Below, one piece after another: positions 12,440 to 22,614 of a stretch of 64,000 nucleotides of DNA. The first letter of the stretch is position 1. Each line of letters starts with the position of its first letter. The DNA is from Theocolax elegans (Eukaryota > Arthropoda > Insecta > Hymenoptera > Cerocephalidae), in assembly GCA_026168455.1 (NCBI GenBank), contig JANSJX010000047.1, forward strand, positions 62,001 to 126,000, in the 5' to 3' direction. The notes under the pieces are model-generated. The model did not search any database. It saw nothing but the letters and a program-made list of their open reading frames with translations, and was not told the DNA's origin. Made by a program: the position numbers and the translations under genes.

Positions 12440-12720
12440 TTTTGATGAACAAACCATGTATGTTTTTATTTGGTCACGTTTCGAAGGATATCCTTCATCC
12501 TCATCAGGCTATACCTTTATTGGTAATATCAGTATAACAATATTTTTCAAACATCTTCTTATACATATTAGTAATTTTGTAGCAATTGCATTACATTATA
12601 AATTATTTGAACTACTTACTATTTCGTTATTAGTAAAACGTATAAAACGTATAATTAATAGCATCTCTGATGCGTCGCACTATAATTGAAAACAGAAATT
12701 GATGTTATGTGTCATCTATA
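12440..12720 (-). mobile_element. Penelope-like element terminal remnant
   Basis: The blocks around 12472-12530 (TTTCG, then ATCCTCATCAGGCTATACC) and 12660-12690 match the 3' terminal region of the Penelope-like element at 22560-22760, in the same order and spacing. It carries no coding sequence and sits between the arms of the foldback element. Confidence 0.6.
12474..12510 (-). ncRNA. Hammerhead-ribozyme-like core
   Basis: In minus orientation: CCTGATGAG, then a stem formed by GAAGG and CCTTC, then CGAAACGTG. CUGAUGA-stem-GAAA is the hammerhead core, and Penelope-like elements are known to carry short hammerhead motifs in their terminal repeats. The base after GAAACGT is G rather than the usual C, so cleavage there is doubtful. 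Confidence 0.45.
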
Positions 12721-13373
12721 TCTTTCCATAGTAGTTAAGTCCATAATCAACATAAATTTATAAAAGTTAAATAAATAAAATAAATAAATTAGAAACAGCA
12801 CAAAATAATGTAACACATAATAACACATATTTAGCAAAAGGCAGTCAAATTGGTAAAATAACGAAATCTCAAATGTATCACAGACGGTTAATAACAAACA
12901 AGTCAAATCTCTCGCTTCGCGTTCTTAGAGACACCTGTGCGATCAATCAAAATTAGATCAATCGAACATACTTGTGGAGGTTACGCGTCAATTTCTCAAC
13001 GTAGATTCTGGAATTTGGCCTCCATATAAATGTTTCAAATATCTAGAATGGAGATTGAAATAATTAAGGTCTTTTCTAGAACAATACAGTTTATTGCCAG
13101 TTCAAATAACAAACTTGGTGGTCGTATGAGCAATCTGTGGCCTCTGGCAAGGAGACATAGTGGCTATTTCAAACAGCGTTCGAAATGCAGTTCCACCTCT
13201 CCTTTCCCACCTCTTTAGCTACCTTTTGAGCCCGTATACTAAACAAATATTCAATTTTGAACTCATTCGCAATTACCTGTATTGACCAAGAAAATTACGT
13301 TATTTGGACTTAGAAAATTTTCTATGATGCAAGTGTTCTTTATAGTCCAAAATTAATTCATGAAACCCCAATA

Positions 13374-13440
13374 GAGAAATGGATCAGCGGTAAAGTGCGC
13401 GCCTTCGGATAGAAAGGTTGTGGGTTCGATTCCTGATGCA
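13374..13440 (+). ncRNA. tRNA-like Pol III unit in right arm
   Basis: This is the mirror copy of the left-arm unit: CAGCGGTAAAGTGCGC (A-box region), CCTTCGGAT and the B-box GGGTTCGATTCC, followed by a run of T at about 13449-13459. Acceptor-stem pairing is not apparent. The B-box here is closer to consensus than in the left arm. Confidence 0.6.
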
Positions 13441-13653
13441 GTCGACTTATTTTTTTTTTTCTTAATTCGCCTTTTGAGTTTAAAATAATGTACTTTATAA
13501 AAAATTCATTTTAAAAGAATATAAAAAGGTTATTACGGAATTAATAAAAAAATAACTCTATTTTCTGTTTCAATTCCTGACATAGCATAACGTTATATAA
13601 TGACGTTATACAATGACTTTATTTTATGTCGTAATTATTTTCAGCAGGGTGCA

Positions 13654-14085
13654 CCTCGGCCGATGTCGAAAGTTAAGCTTTCGCTGCGGTTGCTACTTGC
13701 ATCGGTGATCCTTGTACGGCTTTTGATATCGGTTAGGTGTGTTTTTCATACTTCACAACGTGAGCGGGAGGTGTGGACAATTCGGTTCCGATATTTGGGT
13801 CTACGAAATGTGACAAAATATCTAAACCGAATTTTCCAATACACCGTCCCTCGGGTAAGGTTTTTCCTACTTGCAATTATTCCACTGGGTTTGACTATAG
13901 GTTGTTCCCTTACCTACCGGCGTAACCCGGAGCGAATGTGAGACGGTATTAGGAAGGAATTAGCAAGGAATAATAATAGGAAGGAAAAAAATAATAGTAG
14001 GAAGGAAATAAAGGTTCTGAGGCACCTGCTAGGCCAATAGGCTGTAGGTGGGTAAACCCACTACTTTATTTAGTTAAAGTATAGC
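13654..14085 (+). mobile_element. 5S-rRNA-derived SINE-like sequence
   Basis: Bases 13654-13715 align with the 3' half of 5S rRNA, the internal Pol III promoter region: CCGAT, CGAAA-TTAAGC (box A region), then GCGGTT--TACTT--AT-GG-GA-CC (box C region). A non-5S body follows, ending near 14085 with GGTGGGTAAACCCACTA and purine-rich GGAAGGAA words. 5S-headed SINEs (SINE3 type) are known from other animals. No poly-A tail or clear target duplication is visible. A 113-codon open frame across it (13600-13941) is probably accidental. A plain 5S pseudogene is the alternative. Confidence 0.5.
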
Positions 14086-15204
14086 TTTTCTGATATTCGC
14101 GCATCATAAAATTTGATCACTATAATTAATAACTAAAACAGTGGCAGGGTGGTTGCTATTGGAGCGGCTAAAATTTTTTTCAATACCGAGTTGTTTTTTT
14201 AAATTTCGAATAATATTGAAAACTAATCGATAATATTCATCGATAATTTGTTACAACAATCTAACAGTTACTATAATTTCATTTGCAAAATTTACTTAAA
14301 TTTTTTTAAAAGCTCTAATCCGACTATTTTAGTGATATCCTCTAGAGAATTTTGGTACTATAGGAAAAATTAACCATATTACTTGAAAGCGTTAACAATG
14401 ATGTTTTAACCTGCGATAAACATGTAACAGGTCAAGGATGTATTACTAGTTTATTTTCAACAACTAGGACATTGATTCAACTTTTAGACAAAACAGATTT
14501 TGTAGGTTGTTTTTCAACGTTGCTTAGACGTTGTTTCAACGTTGGTTTCCACCCATCGCGGCAACTTATAAAATATTAGCGGACATCTCCCACGTTGCAA
14601 AAACGTTTCTCCAACGTTGCAGAACTTTCATAACAACGTTAGAATGTTGCTAAGATAACGTTACCACAACGTTGTGCGCTAGTAGGGATACACTAAAAAA
14701 TAGATTCTTTAAAATCGAACTAAATTAATTGAATTAAATCGCCTATTTGTGTAGTCGCAAATAAATATTTCATTTGATGAGAAAAACTAAATTATTTGAA
14801 TTGAAAATTATTTGCAGCATACATATATGTGGATTACTAAATATTTAATCGTTTTGAATAAAAGTGAATCCAATTTATATACGATCGTATTATTAAATTG
14901 AATTCACCTTTCGAATATAATTAATTAAAATTTTATTTAAAATATAAAATTATTTGTTGCCTTTCTGTAAATATTTTGTTGATGTAATTACCAATTCGTT
15001 TAAAATAAATAAATACTTTCTTAAATAAAATAAATATTTATTGTTTATCTAAGAAATATTTGTTAAAATAAAAAAAATATTGTTTAAAATTAACAAAAGT
15101 CAAACAAATGCCTTATTGATTCAAGTATAAATTTAATTAAACCGGTTCAATAATTGTTTGCTTTTAGCATTAAACTACATGAAGCATTATAAATTTTACT
15201 AAAA
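14086..15204. other. No gene; CAACGTTG-rich element remnant
   Basis: AT-rich DNA. Between about 14505 and 14690 the palindrome AACGTT and near-variants recur about ten times, ending in ACAACGTTGTGCGCTAGTAG. That terminus resembles the CCCTATCAGCACACAATGT ends of the palindromic element at 28519-29084, so this is probably a decayed, one-ended relative. Confidence 0.45.
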
Positions 15205-15590
15205 AAAGAACTATGACTTTTTTTGTAAAATTTTCCGAACTTTTCATTAAAAATACTTTTAAAGACATAAATGTATGCTGTCACACTCTTGTAAGCCATT
15301 TAAACCTTAAATAGTGAAAATCAGCAATTCTGCTCCGGACTCTGGTAACCTAATACTGTCTAAAACATGTCTGCTTATAGTCAGAAACTGCCTAAAAATT
15401 TCCAGAGTGGGTATAAATCATTAAGATCACTTATGGTCAAAATATCCGGGAAAAGTGCCCGAAATATTAATAGAAATGTATATGTGTTGCCTTATAACGA
15501 TGAATCTAGTAGCATGATCATTGCAAAAAAATTTATGTACTTACCTTGGAATGGTAGAAAAGTATCTCCACTTGTTTCAGTATCGGTGGA
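15205..15590. repeat. Left arm of inverted pair (with 17490-17878)
   Basis: This 385-bp segment recurs as the reverse complement at 17490-17878 with few differences, including GGACTCTGGTAACC and CCGGGAAAAGTGCCCG. Both arms keep an open frame (15367 plus; 17711-17487 minus) starting MS-YSQKLPKNF, but in the other direction both keep a strong splice donor, CCAAG/GTAAGT. The exon-intron reading and the open-frame reading exclude each other. I cannot name a protein. Confidence 0.7.
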
Positions 15591-17045
15591 GTCGAGGCGG
15601 CTATTTTTCATCAGCACCCTTTCTTACAACATTCTGGCCCACAACTCACCACATTACCTCTCCCCCAATAGACAAAGTTGCACAGGCAAAACTTCGTTAA
15701 AACTTGCTACACAATTTTTGAAAACAACTTGTCTTAAACTTACTAACAAGACTTTACATAATAGTGACGTGTACCTAAATTTTATGTAAAATTGTTAAAA
15801 AAAGTTGCAACAAATAATTGCTATAAATTTGCTAACAAATAAGGACACAGATTTAGATTAATTTGTTATTTAACTCTGCTGCACGAGTTGATATAATTTT
15901 GGTATATATTTGCTAAGAAATATATCATAATCTGAGAAATTCTTTTTCAGCAAATTGGTAGCAAAATTAAATCAGTAAATGCTTACATAGTGCAGTATAT
16001 TGCAACAAGATTTGATGATAATTTGTTGCTATTTTGCAATCATGAAAATAATAATTTTAATTTATTTTTTATTCAAGAAAATCTGTGTTTTTGTGAAGTA
16101 TTTCAAGTTTTGTTACTGTTTTTGCAATTTTAAGAGTCTAACACATTTACTAGTTGTGGCGATGCGACGTGCGATCTAGTTGAACAAAAATAATATAAGT
16201 ATTTGCTATTATATTTACTTAAAATATTATTTCAACAAAATAAAAGCACATTTATAGCAATACTTGCTATTTAAAAAGTAATAATTTTATGCAACAATTG
16301 ACTTTAATTTTATATAAATTTGCTGTCACTATTTTCATGTAAATGATTTGAAGCAAATTTATAATAAATAAGGACTTACAGTGACGCAAATTTTGGATAA
16401 ACAGGTACAAATGTTTTTTGCAAAGTTGCTGTCAATTTGCAATCATATGTCTATTGGGGTCAGAACACTTTATCAGAATCAATAGCTCTACTGATCAACG
16501 TTTTTCATCTCGTCATCCTCCCAAACCGCTGTCATATTTACCACCTCGTACTGAATCACTCCATAAGTCATTTGTCATCACTGCCACTAAACAACTAAAT
16601 TCATATCCTTTTGTATCATTTGATCCGGCTCATTTCAACACCTTCAAATCATTCATCTTTGAACACCTCCTTCGTCTCGACTCCATCGCATGGGAAGATA
16701 GAGTGAGAAACGAAAATCTAGTCTGTCCCCGTATAAGTGATTTGGGTGATTTAAGTACAATTTAAGATACTCAACTTGTTCGATTTTAACAAATTTTATG
16801 TTTTATCAATGCGCTTTTTACTTGTTCATACTTTTATTTATACACTTTTATTATTATTTTTATTATTGTTATTTTTATATTGTTATTCTGTATGTTATAT
16901 TTTTATTATATTATTGTTATATTATTGTTATATTATTTTATTATTATTATTAACATTGTAATCAACGCATGTATACTTTCGTGTTTACGGGGTCTCTACC
17001 CCAAAAACCCAATAAAATATATCATATCATATCATATCATATCCA
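15591..17045 (+). mobile_element. LINE 3' fragment (RT C-terminus and 3' UTR)
   Basis: The translation of 15591-15660 and 16460-16764 resembles the C-terminal tail after the reverse transcriptase in many non-LTR elements (PPRTESLHKSFVITATKQLN, then FKSFIFEHLL). It is interrupted by a small inverted-repeat element at 15663-16459. A 3' UTR follows with GGGGTCTCTACCCC and AATAAA, and the element ends in tandem ATATC repeats (17015-17045), a typical LINE tail. The RT core and everything upstream are absent. Clade is not determinable from this piece. Confidence 0.65.
15663..16459. mobile_element. Small inverted-repeat element, TIR CCCCAATAGACA
   Basis: It starts CCCCAATAGACA and ends TGTCTATTGGGG, about 797 bp, with no coding capacity and an AT-rich body rich in TTTGCTA/TTGCAA words. 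It interrupts the LINE 3' coding tail. No more than a 2-bp TC duplication can be proposed at the flanks. Confidence 0.7.
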
Positions 17046-17496
17046 TCTAAGCCCCTGTAAGCTGCTAAAAATACAAATATTATTATAAAATTATAAAAAA
17101 TTATTTTTTAAACATTTATAATGCTGGATTTTTAGTTTTACATCCCTTACAAGAATTATAATACTAATCTGAAGGATTACTATAAAAGTATCAACATTAT
17201 TATTATTATTATTCAGCAATACATTGTTTAGATTTCACAAACTTGTCACTGTCACGTTATCATATTATTCATTATAATTATATATCCGATTTATTTATAT
17301 ATCTTTTGTATTAAATACGCATATTCAGTTATTGTAATTATGATGTTTATATATTTATAGTAATCCTTCATATTAGTATTATAATTCTTGTAAGGGATGT
17401 AAAACTAAAAATTCAGTATTATAAATGTTTAAAAATTAATTTTTTACATTTGTATAATATTTGTATTTTTAGCAGCTTACAGGGGATTAGATGGAT
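17042..17496. mobile_element. Small inverted-repeat element, TIR CCCCTGTAAGCTGCTAAAAA
   Basis: The left end CCATCTAAGCCCCTGTAAGC is mirrored by GCTTACAGGGGATTAGATGG. Inner arms (AGTTTTACATCCCTTACAAG and its complement) extend the pairing to about 150 bp a side around an AT-rich middle. It has no coding capacity and sits between the LINE tail and the right inverted arm. Confidence 0.75.
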
Positions 17497-17878
17497 ACTG
17501 AAACAAGTGAAGATACTTTTCTACCACTCCAAGGTAAGTGCACAAATTTTTTTGCAATGATCATGCTAATAGATTCATCGTTATAAGGCAACAAATATTC
17601 ATTTCTATTAATATTTCGGGCACTTTTCCCGGATATTTTGACCATAAGTGATCTTAATGATTTAGACCCACTATGGAAATTTTTAGGCAGTTTCTGACTA
17701 TAAAAAGACATCTTTTAGACAGTATTAGGTTACCAGAGTCCGGAGCAGAATTGCTGATTTTCACTATTTAAGGTTTAAATGGCTTACAAGAGTGTGACAG
17801 CATACATTTAAGTCTTTAAAAGTATTTTTAATGAAAAGTTCGGAAAATTTTACAAAAAAAGTCATACTTATGTTTTTA
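17490..17878. repeat. Right arm of inverted pair (with 15205-15590)
   Basis: Reverse-complement copy of 15205-15590. In plus orientation it begins at GATACTGAAACAAGTG and contains the splice-donor-like CCAAG/GTAAGT at 17529-17538. The arms flank the LINE fragment and the 17042-17496 element, so they predate or arose with those insertions. Confidence 0.7.
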
Positions 17879-18093
17879 GTGAAAAATGCATCCCCTGGGA
17901 GCTAAAAATTCATGAAAATGGGCATATAATGCAAAAAAGTGCTAAAATGTCAACTTTGACTCTCTGTAACTTAAAATAATGGCCCAGAAAAAATCTGAAA
18001 AAAATTCAGGAGAGCTACTGGATACCTCTAAAACATATTCCCACAGTTATAGCAATATTTATTTTTTTCATCTTCGATGTCACAGAGAACCAC

Positions 18094-18131
<38 letters not shown>

Positions 18132-18198
18132 CAAACATTTTTTTGAAATGTATAAATATATATATTAATTTATCACATTTTGTTTATAGGTGAGTGAA

Positions 18199-18324
18199 AT
18201 GGATTTTGCAAAACTATTTGCATGCATCCGATACAAGGATGACAAAAAGAAAGACGTTTACTTACCTATTACCAAAATAAAATCCCATTATAGCTCCAAA
18301 GTAGATAAGCTAGGCCGGTTCTAA
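18199..18324 (+). CDS. Possible exon or small ORF, unknown function
   Basis: A 41-codon frame (MDFAKLFACIRYKDDKKKDV at the start) begins just after an acceptor-like TTTGTTTATAG and has non-repetitive, protein-like composition. Together with ATGGATACTGAAACAAGTG at 17491-17533, which stops at a consensus donor, it could be the beginning of a two-exon gene. However, direct splicing from 17533 to 18190 would run into a TGA. It ends in a short tandem repeat (TAGGCCGGTTCTAACTC). I recognise no family. Confidence 0.25.
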   Translation: MDFAKLFACIRYKDDKKKDVYLPITKIKSHYSSKVDKLGRF

Positions 18325-18385
18325 CTCATAGGCCGGTTCTAACTCATAGGTCGGTTCTAACTCACAGGCCGCGGGTTCTAACTCA

Positions 18386-18428
<43 letters not shown>

Positions 18429-18529
18429 CCCCATTACGTTATATTGAGTATATGAGACTGTAGCGGTCATATATAGTAATCGATTAAATATTTGGACGCT
18501 CACACATGACTCATACACTTATCAATCAA

Positions 18530-18566
<37 letters not shown>

Positions 18567-18640
18567 CCCATTACGTTATATTGAGTATACGAGACTGTAG
18601 CGGTCATATATAGTAATCGATTAAATATTTGGGCGCTTGA
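18311..18640. repeat. Cluster of simple and short tandem repeats
   Basis: Three to four copies of an 18-bp unit (CGGTTCTAACTCATAGG) lie at 18311-18385. Two (TG)n runs (18391-18426 and 18534-18561) follow, each leading into a 78-bp unit starting CCCCATTACGTTATATTGAG. The (TG)n plus 78-bp block is thus a tandem duplication with a period of about 136 bp. Confidence 0.85.
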
Positions 18641-18788
18641 GAGATAGTGCACCACGACGCGAACCCTAGCGGATGATTCGAGAACTTTGCGTACTACGTA
18701 GTATCGATGCTAAGGTTACGAGTAACCGAATTCATCTTGTATAGTAACAGATGGGGCTTGAGAATTTTAAGTGCTGAAAAAAAATGAA

Positions 18789-18861
18789 GCGGGCGTCGGG
18801 TCTTGAACCCGAGCCACTTCGGATCCGAAGGCGTTCACGCTAACCACTGCGCTACGCCCGC
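18789..18861 (-). tRNA. tRNA-Arg(TCG)-like gene, anticodon stem broken
   Basis: A 73-base minus-strand sequence. The acceptor stem GCGGGCG/CGCCCGC pairs 7 of 7, the D-arm is GCGC/GCGT, and the T-arm TCGGG-TTCAAGA-CCCGA pairs 5 of 5. The anticodon loop CTTCGGA would give TCG (Arg). The 3' side of the anticodon stem (TCCGA) is correct for tRNA-Arg but the 5' side is AACGC, so the stem does not form. Eight T follow about eight bases downstream (18777-18784, minus sense), a Pol III terminator. It is either a tRNA pseudogene or the Pol III head of a repeat. Confidence 0.7.
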
Positions 18862-19380
18862 ACTGGTCGTAGCGCTTCTTATTGCTCTTATATGCTACCG
18901 ATACCGCGCCACCACGCGGTGTCGGTAATGCTGACATCTTATGATAAGTGTATTAAGGGGATGTAATATTCAATTTGTTACCTACCGAGCCATATAAAAT
19001 AATTGTATCTAATTAACTAATACATATTTTGAATAAAAGGAAATCATGACATCATTGCCTTCCGTACTGGTACAATCTGTTTTTCTGCAAAATTTTAAAC
19101 AGATATCTTAATTTGTATTAAAATAGCATTGGAAGTAAATATTCACATAGCGGATATAGGTTACCAAATTTCCTTCCAATTATTCTCGTTAATTACTGTG
19201 CGTACATACTTTACTCTTGGCAGAATTGTAGAAGGTATCAATACGGAGGGCAATGATGTCTTACTTTTCCAATTATTCAAGTATTTTATGATTTATTAAG
19301 AAAATATATGTGCCATTACTCGGTCGATAAAAATTGACTCTTACATCCCGTTAAATCCACCCTGTCACACAGAGTAGAAG
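18862..19380. other. No gene; GC-rich hairpin
   Basis: CCGATACCGCG and CGCGGTGTCGG (18898-18928) form a short strong hairpin just upstream of the tRNA-like gene. The block GGTAATGCTGACATCTTATG that follows recurs in the 19381-19512 repeats. The rest is AT-rich. Confidence 0.5.
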
Positions 19381-19575
19381 GTTAGTCGTCGGTAATGCTG
19401 ACATCTTATGATAAGTGGATTAAATCAACCCTGTCACACAGAGTAGAAGGTTAGTCGCCGGTAATGCTGACATCTTATGATAAGTGGATTAAATCCACAC
19501 AGAGTAGAAGGTTAGTCGCTTGCGAGATAGCAAACCATACCGCAAACCCTAGCGGATGATTCGGGAAACCAGTGC
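19381..19575. repeat. 60- to 70-bp tandem repeat and a distal direct repeat
   Basis: GTTAGTCG starts units at 19381, 19450 and 19511. Each of the first two continues with GGTAATGCTGACATCTTATG and GATAAGTGGATTAAATC. The third runs into GAGATAG and CGCAAACCCTAGCGGATGATTCG, which also occurs at 18650-18681. The block from 18650 to 19575 is therefore bounded by a direct repeat. Confidence 0.75.
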
Positions 19576-19584
19576 GCATGTAAT

Positions 19585-19945
19585 TAATTCGTTTGCACTT
19601 TAATTAAATCGATTGCACATTGATAGCAATCGTTTGCACAATGATAGCAATCGTTTGCACATTGATAGCAACCGTTTGCACATTGATAGCAATCGTTTGC
19701 ACATTGATAGCAACCATTTGCACATTGATAAAAATAATTTGCAAATTGAGAGCAACCGTTTGCACATTGATATCAACCGTCTGCGCATTGTTAGAAACAG
19801 TTTGCACGTTGAGAGTAACCGTTTGCACATTGATAGCCACCGTGTGAACATTGATATCAATCGTTTGCGCATTGTTAGAAACCGTTTGCACATTGAGAGC
19901 AACCGTTTGCACGTTGATAGCTACCATTTGTTCATTGAAAGCAAC
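19585..19945. repeat. 21-bp minisatellite (~17 copies)
   Basis: Units of TTGCACATTGATAGCAATCG type, 21 bp, with single-base variants. Because 21 is a multiple of three and the unit lacks stops in several frames, open frames of 75-116 codons arise on both strands with a seven-residue period (IDSNRLH on the plus strand). No start context, flanking coding or splice signal supports a gene. Confidence 0.9.
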
Positions 19946-19960
19946 CGTTTGCAGTTTGTT

Positions 19961-21243
19961 TAAATACTTTGCATTATAATCGAAAAGTATATTCTAGGCC
20001 TGCTCGTTTACTTTTGCTTTTATTAAGCGATTTGTAACCACTTGCTTTAGGGTAAGACATTCTGTTTGATGCAAGTTTTTTTTAGTATACGCTTTCCACG
20101 TCGGTAGATTCGTCTCTTCATTTTTCTCTTCATTCTCCAGGACGGAAGGAAAATGAACTATACCGTTGCTTGGACCCGTGACGAAAGTTTGTGGAATTGC
20201 TGATATTTATACTAATTTAAGGAAAGGGCAAAGTTTCCAGCCAACACCTTCATCTGCGCGGTAAACAACTTATCGTTACCTCTCCATTTTTTTTCTTCCC
20301 CGTTGAATCCATCTATTTCACTCTTTTCTCAAACCACCAATGACGATCAGCGTTGTGTAAGCGGTTTCTTAATTAGAACATGGTAGCAGCATTCAAACCA
20401 CGGATTCTTATGTGTATATATCTGAGAGAGTTTGTTTCAGGGAAACGATGCTCTGAAGAGAAAGGGTTCGAGTTGTACGTCACCGATGAGAGGATAAATT
20501 GCTAGGTCCTTCAGAATGAAATCTTTGCCTGGTTTCATAAATCCTTGATCGTCTACTGTGTTCTCCATCTGGACAACGTATGAGATATTGCAGCTAAAAA
20601 CTCTGATTTATAAACTCTCCCCCGCCCCCCTCAGCCAGGCCATGAAAAAACTTTACGTTGGTAATATTATAGTGATCAAATCGACTAGCGCGCATTATCC
20701 GCTTATTGACTTTTGTGATTAGTTTGAGATCCCAGAATAACCACTCTAGGTTTTTCTAATTGATTAGTTATTTTTACAGTCCAAACGTGTCTTGACGTTG
20801 TTTGTACAAATCCCAAGTTCGAAAACTCATGGATCTTGTTTTACACAATCCAGCAATCGAACTTCACGAGGATTCACATATGGCATAAGCTACTCGATTC
20901 ATATTAATTCAAACTTTATAAATGATGATATGACACCTATTTAAATGACAGCGTTCAAATCAGTTTGTGATAATAAGTTCATGCTTTGCAATGATTACTA
21001 TTTTCCAATAGCCTTCGGCAAAATGCAAAGGGTACAGAAACGTCAAAGTAACCAACATTATCGACTATATTCTCCAATTCACCGAATGTTACAGGTAACT
21101 GTATAAAAATTTGAATTATTTATAATATTATTAATCTTTCCCTATTTAAAATTTATTATTTTAAAACTAACTATAGCTATACTTTATAAAAAATTTACTA
21201 CCTTAAACAGTACTAATAATTAAAACGTTTTTTTTTTTCTAAG
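19961..21243. other. No gene recognised
   Basis: Mixed-composition DNA with no long open frame or conserved motif. Around 20040-20520 it is less AT-rich and looks like ordinary intergenic or intronic sequence. Confidence 0.5.
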
Positions 21244-21670
21244 AGTTGCTGCAATAGAAAGTACCGAAATCAATGGAAAATAATTGAGAAGTATTTTGTA
21301 ATAACTTAAATAGATATTAACTATATATCTTTTATTATATACTTATAATTATTTTTCCATTTTATATATTACTCAAATTGCTTAAAAAGTTTCCGCAATT
21401 GAAAATACTGATTTCACTATGTAAACGGCAAGTACTTAGTAACATAATATCATAACTATGTTTGAATTGCTTTAAATTAAAGTATTCTTAAATAGTTTCT
21501 GCAATAGAAAGTACTGAAGTCAAAGCAGAATAACCGACAAGTATTTTGTACTATACCATAATTTTATTATTGCATAAACATTTATACATAGATAAAATTC
21601 CATGGAAACTTTCTCAATAGAAAGTACTGAGATCATTACGGAATATAGACAAGTATTTTGTACCATACAA
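21244..21670. repeat. Four spaced copies of a GAAAGTACTGA block
   Basis: TTTCTGCAATAGAAAGTACTG-like blocks at 21250, 21394, 21499 and 21613 are each followed 30-40 bases later by ACAAGTATTTTGTA-like sequence. The linkers differ, so it is not a simple tandem repeat: two short elements are kept in order while the rest has diverged. Confidence 0.65.
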
Positions 21671-22560
21671 TGAAATCGCATTTTAATTTATATGTTGACG
21701 CTGAACATCATCAAGAAATTACTGCGAGTCAGCTAAAACATATATTGCACTATATACTTAATTGTACACCTTAACAGCACGTCCACGTCGTAAGAGCTGG
21801 ATAAAAACATTAATATGTTGGCTAATGCTGGAAGGAAAAATATACATTACAGAACCAATTCCATGAACTATACACAGAAATCAAAATGACCACCAGTTTG
21901 AAAGTAATTGAACTACAGAAAAGGACACCAAGTTTTCATCAAATACACCATTCATGAACAAACATTCTCACCCAATAGCGTAGAAATAGGTATTTATTAT
22001 TATTATTTAAATATTTAAATTTGTTGAAATTTTATAACTAAGTTTTTCAATGTGGAATCAATAAATTATTTCGCTAATACCACCATTCAAAAAGAACCCA
22101 TTCCGCTCTCCCAGCTTCAAAGTAGTTACTTTACATAGCACACAATTTTGTAAAAACAATTCTCATATAAATTATATCACAGTGAGACCAAAGTGGCCCG
22201 TTATACTGATATTTCGATAAAATGGTAGGTCGAAATTTTCTCAAAAGAAACAAACCGTTTTACCTGAAATATATAATATTGTGATAAATAATATTATGTT
22301 AGTAGACCTCCAATCTCTGACACTTCAAAAGACGTTTTGACGTTAATACTTCTCTAATATTATAATGTCAAAGATTGTTTTTTTCTATCAAAGGTACCTG
22401 AATATTTGGATTTTTGAGTGATAAAAAAAATAATTTTCGACAAAAAAGATTTTATAAAAGGAATCCTGGATAAAATATTGTTTCTGATATAAATTTGTTC
22501 TATTCGTCCACGCAGTTGGTTCAAAAGGAGGCGTTTTTATCGATTTTTAGTGAACTAACC
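21671..22560. other. No gene recognised
   Basis: AT-rich sequence without a convincing frame, RNA gene or repeat end. Confidence 0.5.
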
Positions 22561-22580
22561 ATTTAATTTATTTAATTGGC

Positions 22581-22614
22581 GACGTTTCGATGGAAGTCCT
22601 CCATCCTCATCAGG
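22581..22614 (-). ncRNA. Hammerhead-ribozyme-like motif of the Penelope-like element
   Basis: In minus orientation: GCCTGATGAG, a stem of GATGGA with TCCATC around a five-base loop, and CGAAACGTC. This is the CUGAUGA-stem II-GAAA core, with a GUC triplet suitable as a cleavage site. It lies in the 3' noncoding part of the Penelope-like element, where short hammerhead motifs are known. Helices I and III are not clear from one copy alone. There is one spare G before stem II. Confidence 0.55.

Larger units (their letters stand above)
11884..13649. mobile_element. Foldback element, TIR CCCTGCTGAAAATAAT, with tRNA-like arms
   Basis: The left end CCCTGCTGAAAATAATG and the right end ATTATTTTCAGCAGGG are inverted repeats. 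The arms run about 350 bp each (11884-12235 and 13285-13649) with small indels. Each arm includes a tRNA-like segment followed by a long T-run in its own direction. The 1-kb centre (12236-13284) has no transposase but holds a piece of a Penelope-like element. No target duplication is obvious (flanks ATTG and TGCA). The terminus GCTGAAAATAAT is also seen in the element at 6648-9035. Confidence 0.8.

Noticed and set aside
13600..13941. 113-codon frame as a gene
   Set aside because: It crosses the boundary between a foldback element end and the 5S-derived sequence, and part of it is rRNA-like.
17521..17540. MSFYSQKLPKNF-type frames in the inverted arms as a conserved protein
   Set aside because: The two copies are recent duplicates so conservation is uninformative, and a strong splice donor on the opposite strand offers a competing reading.
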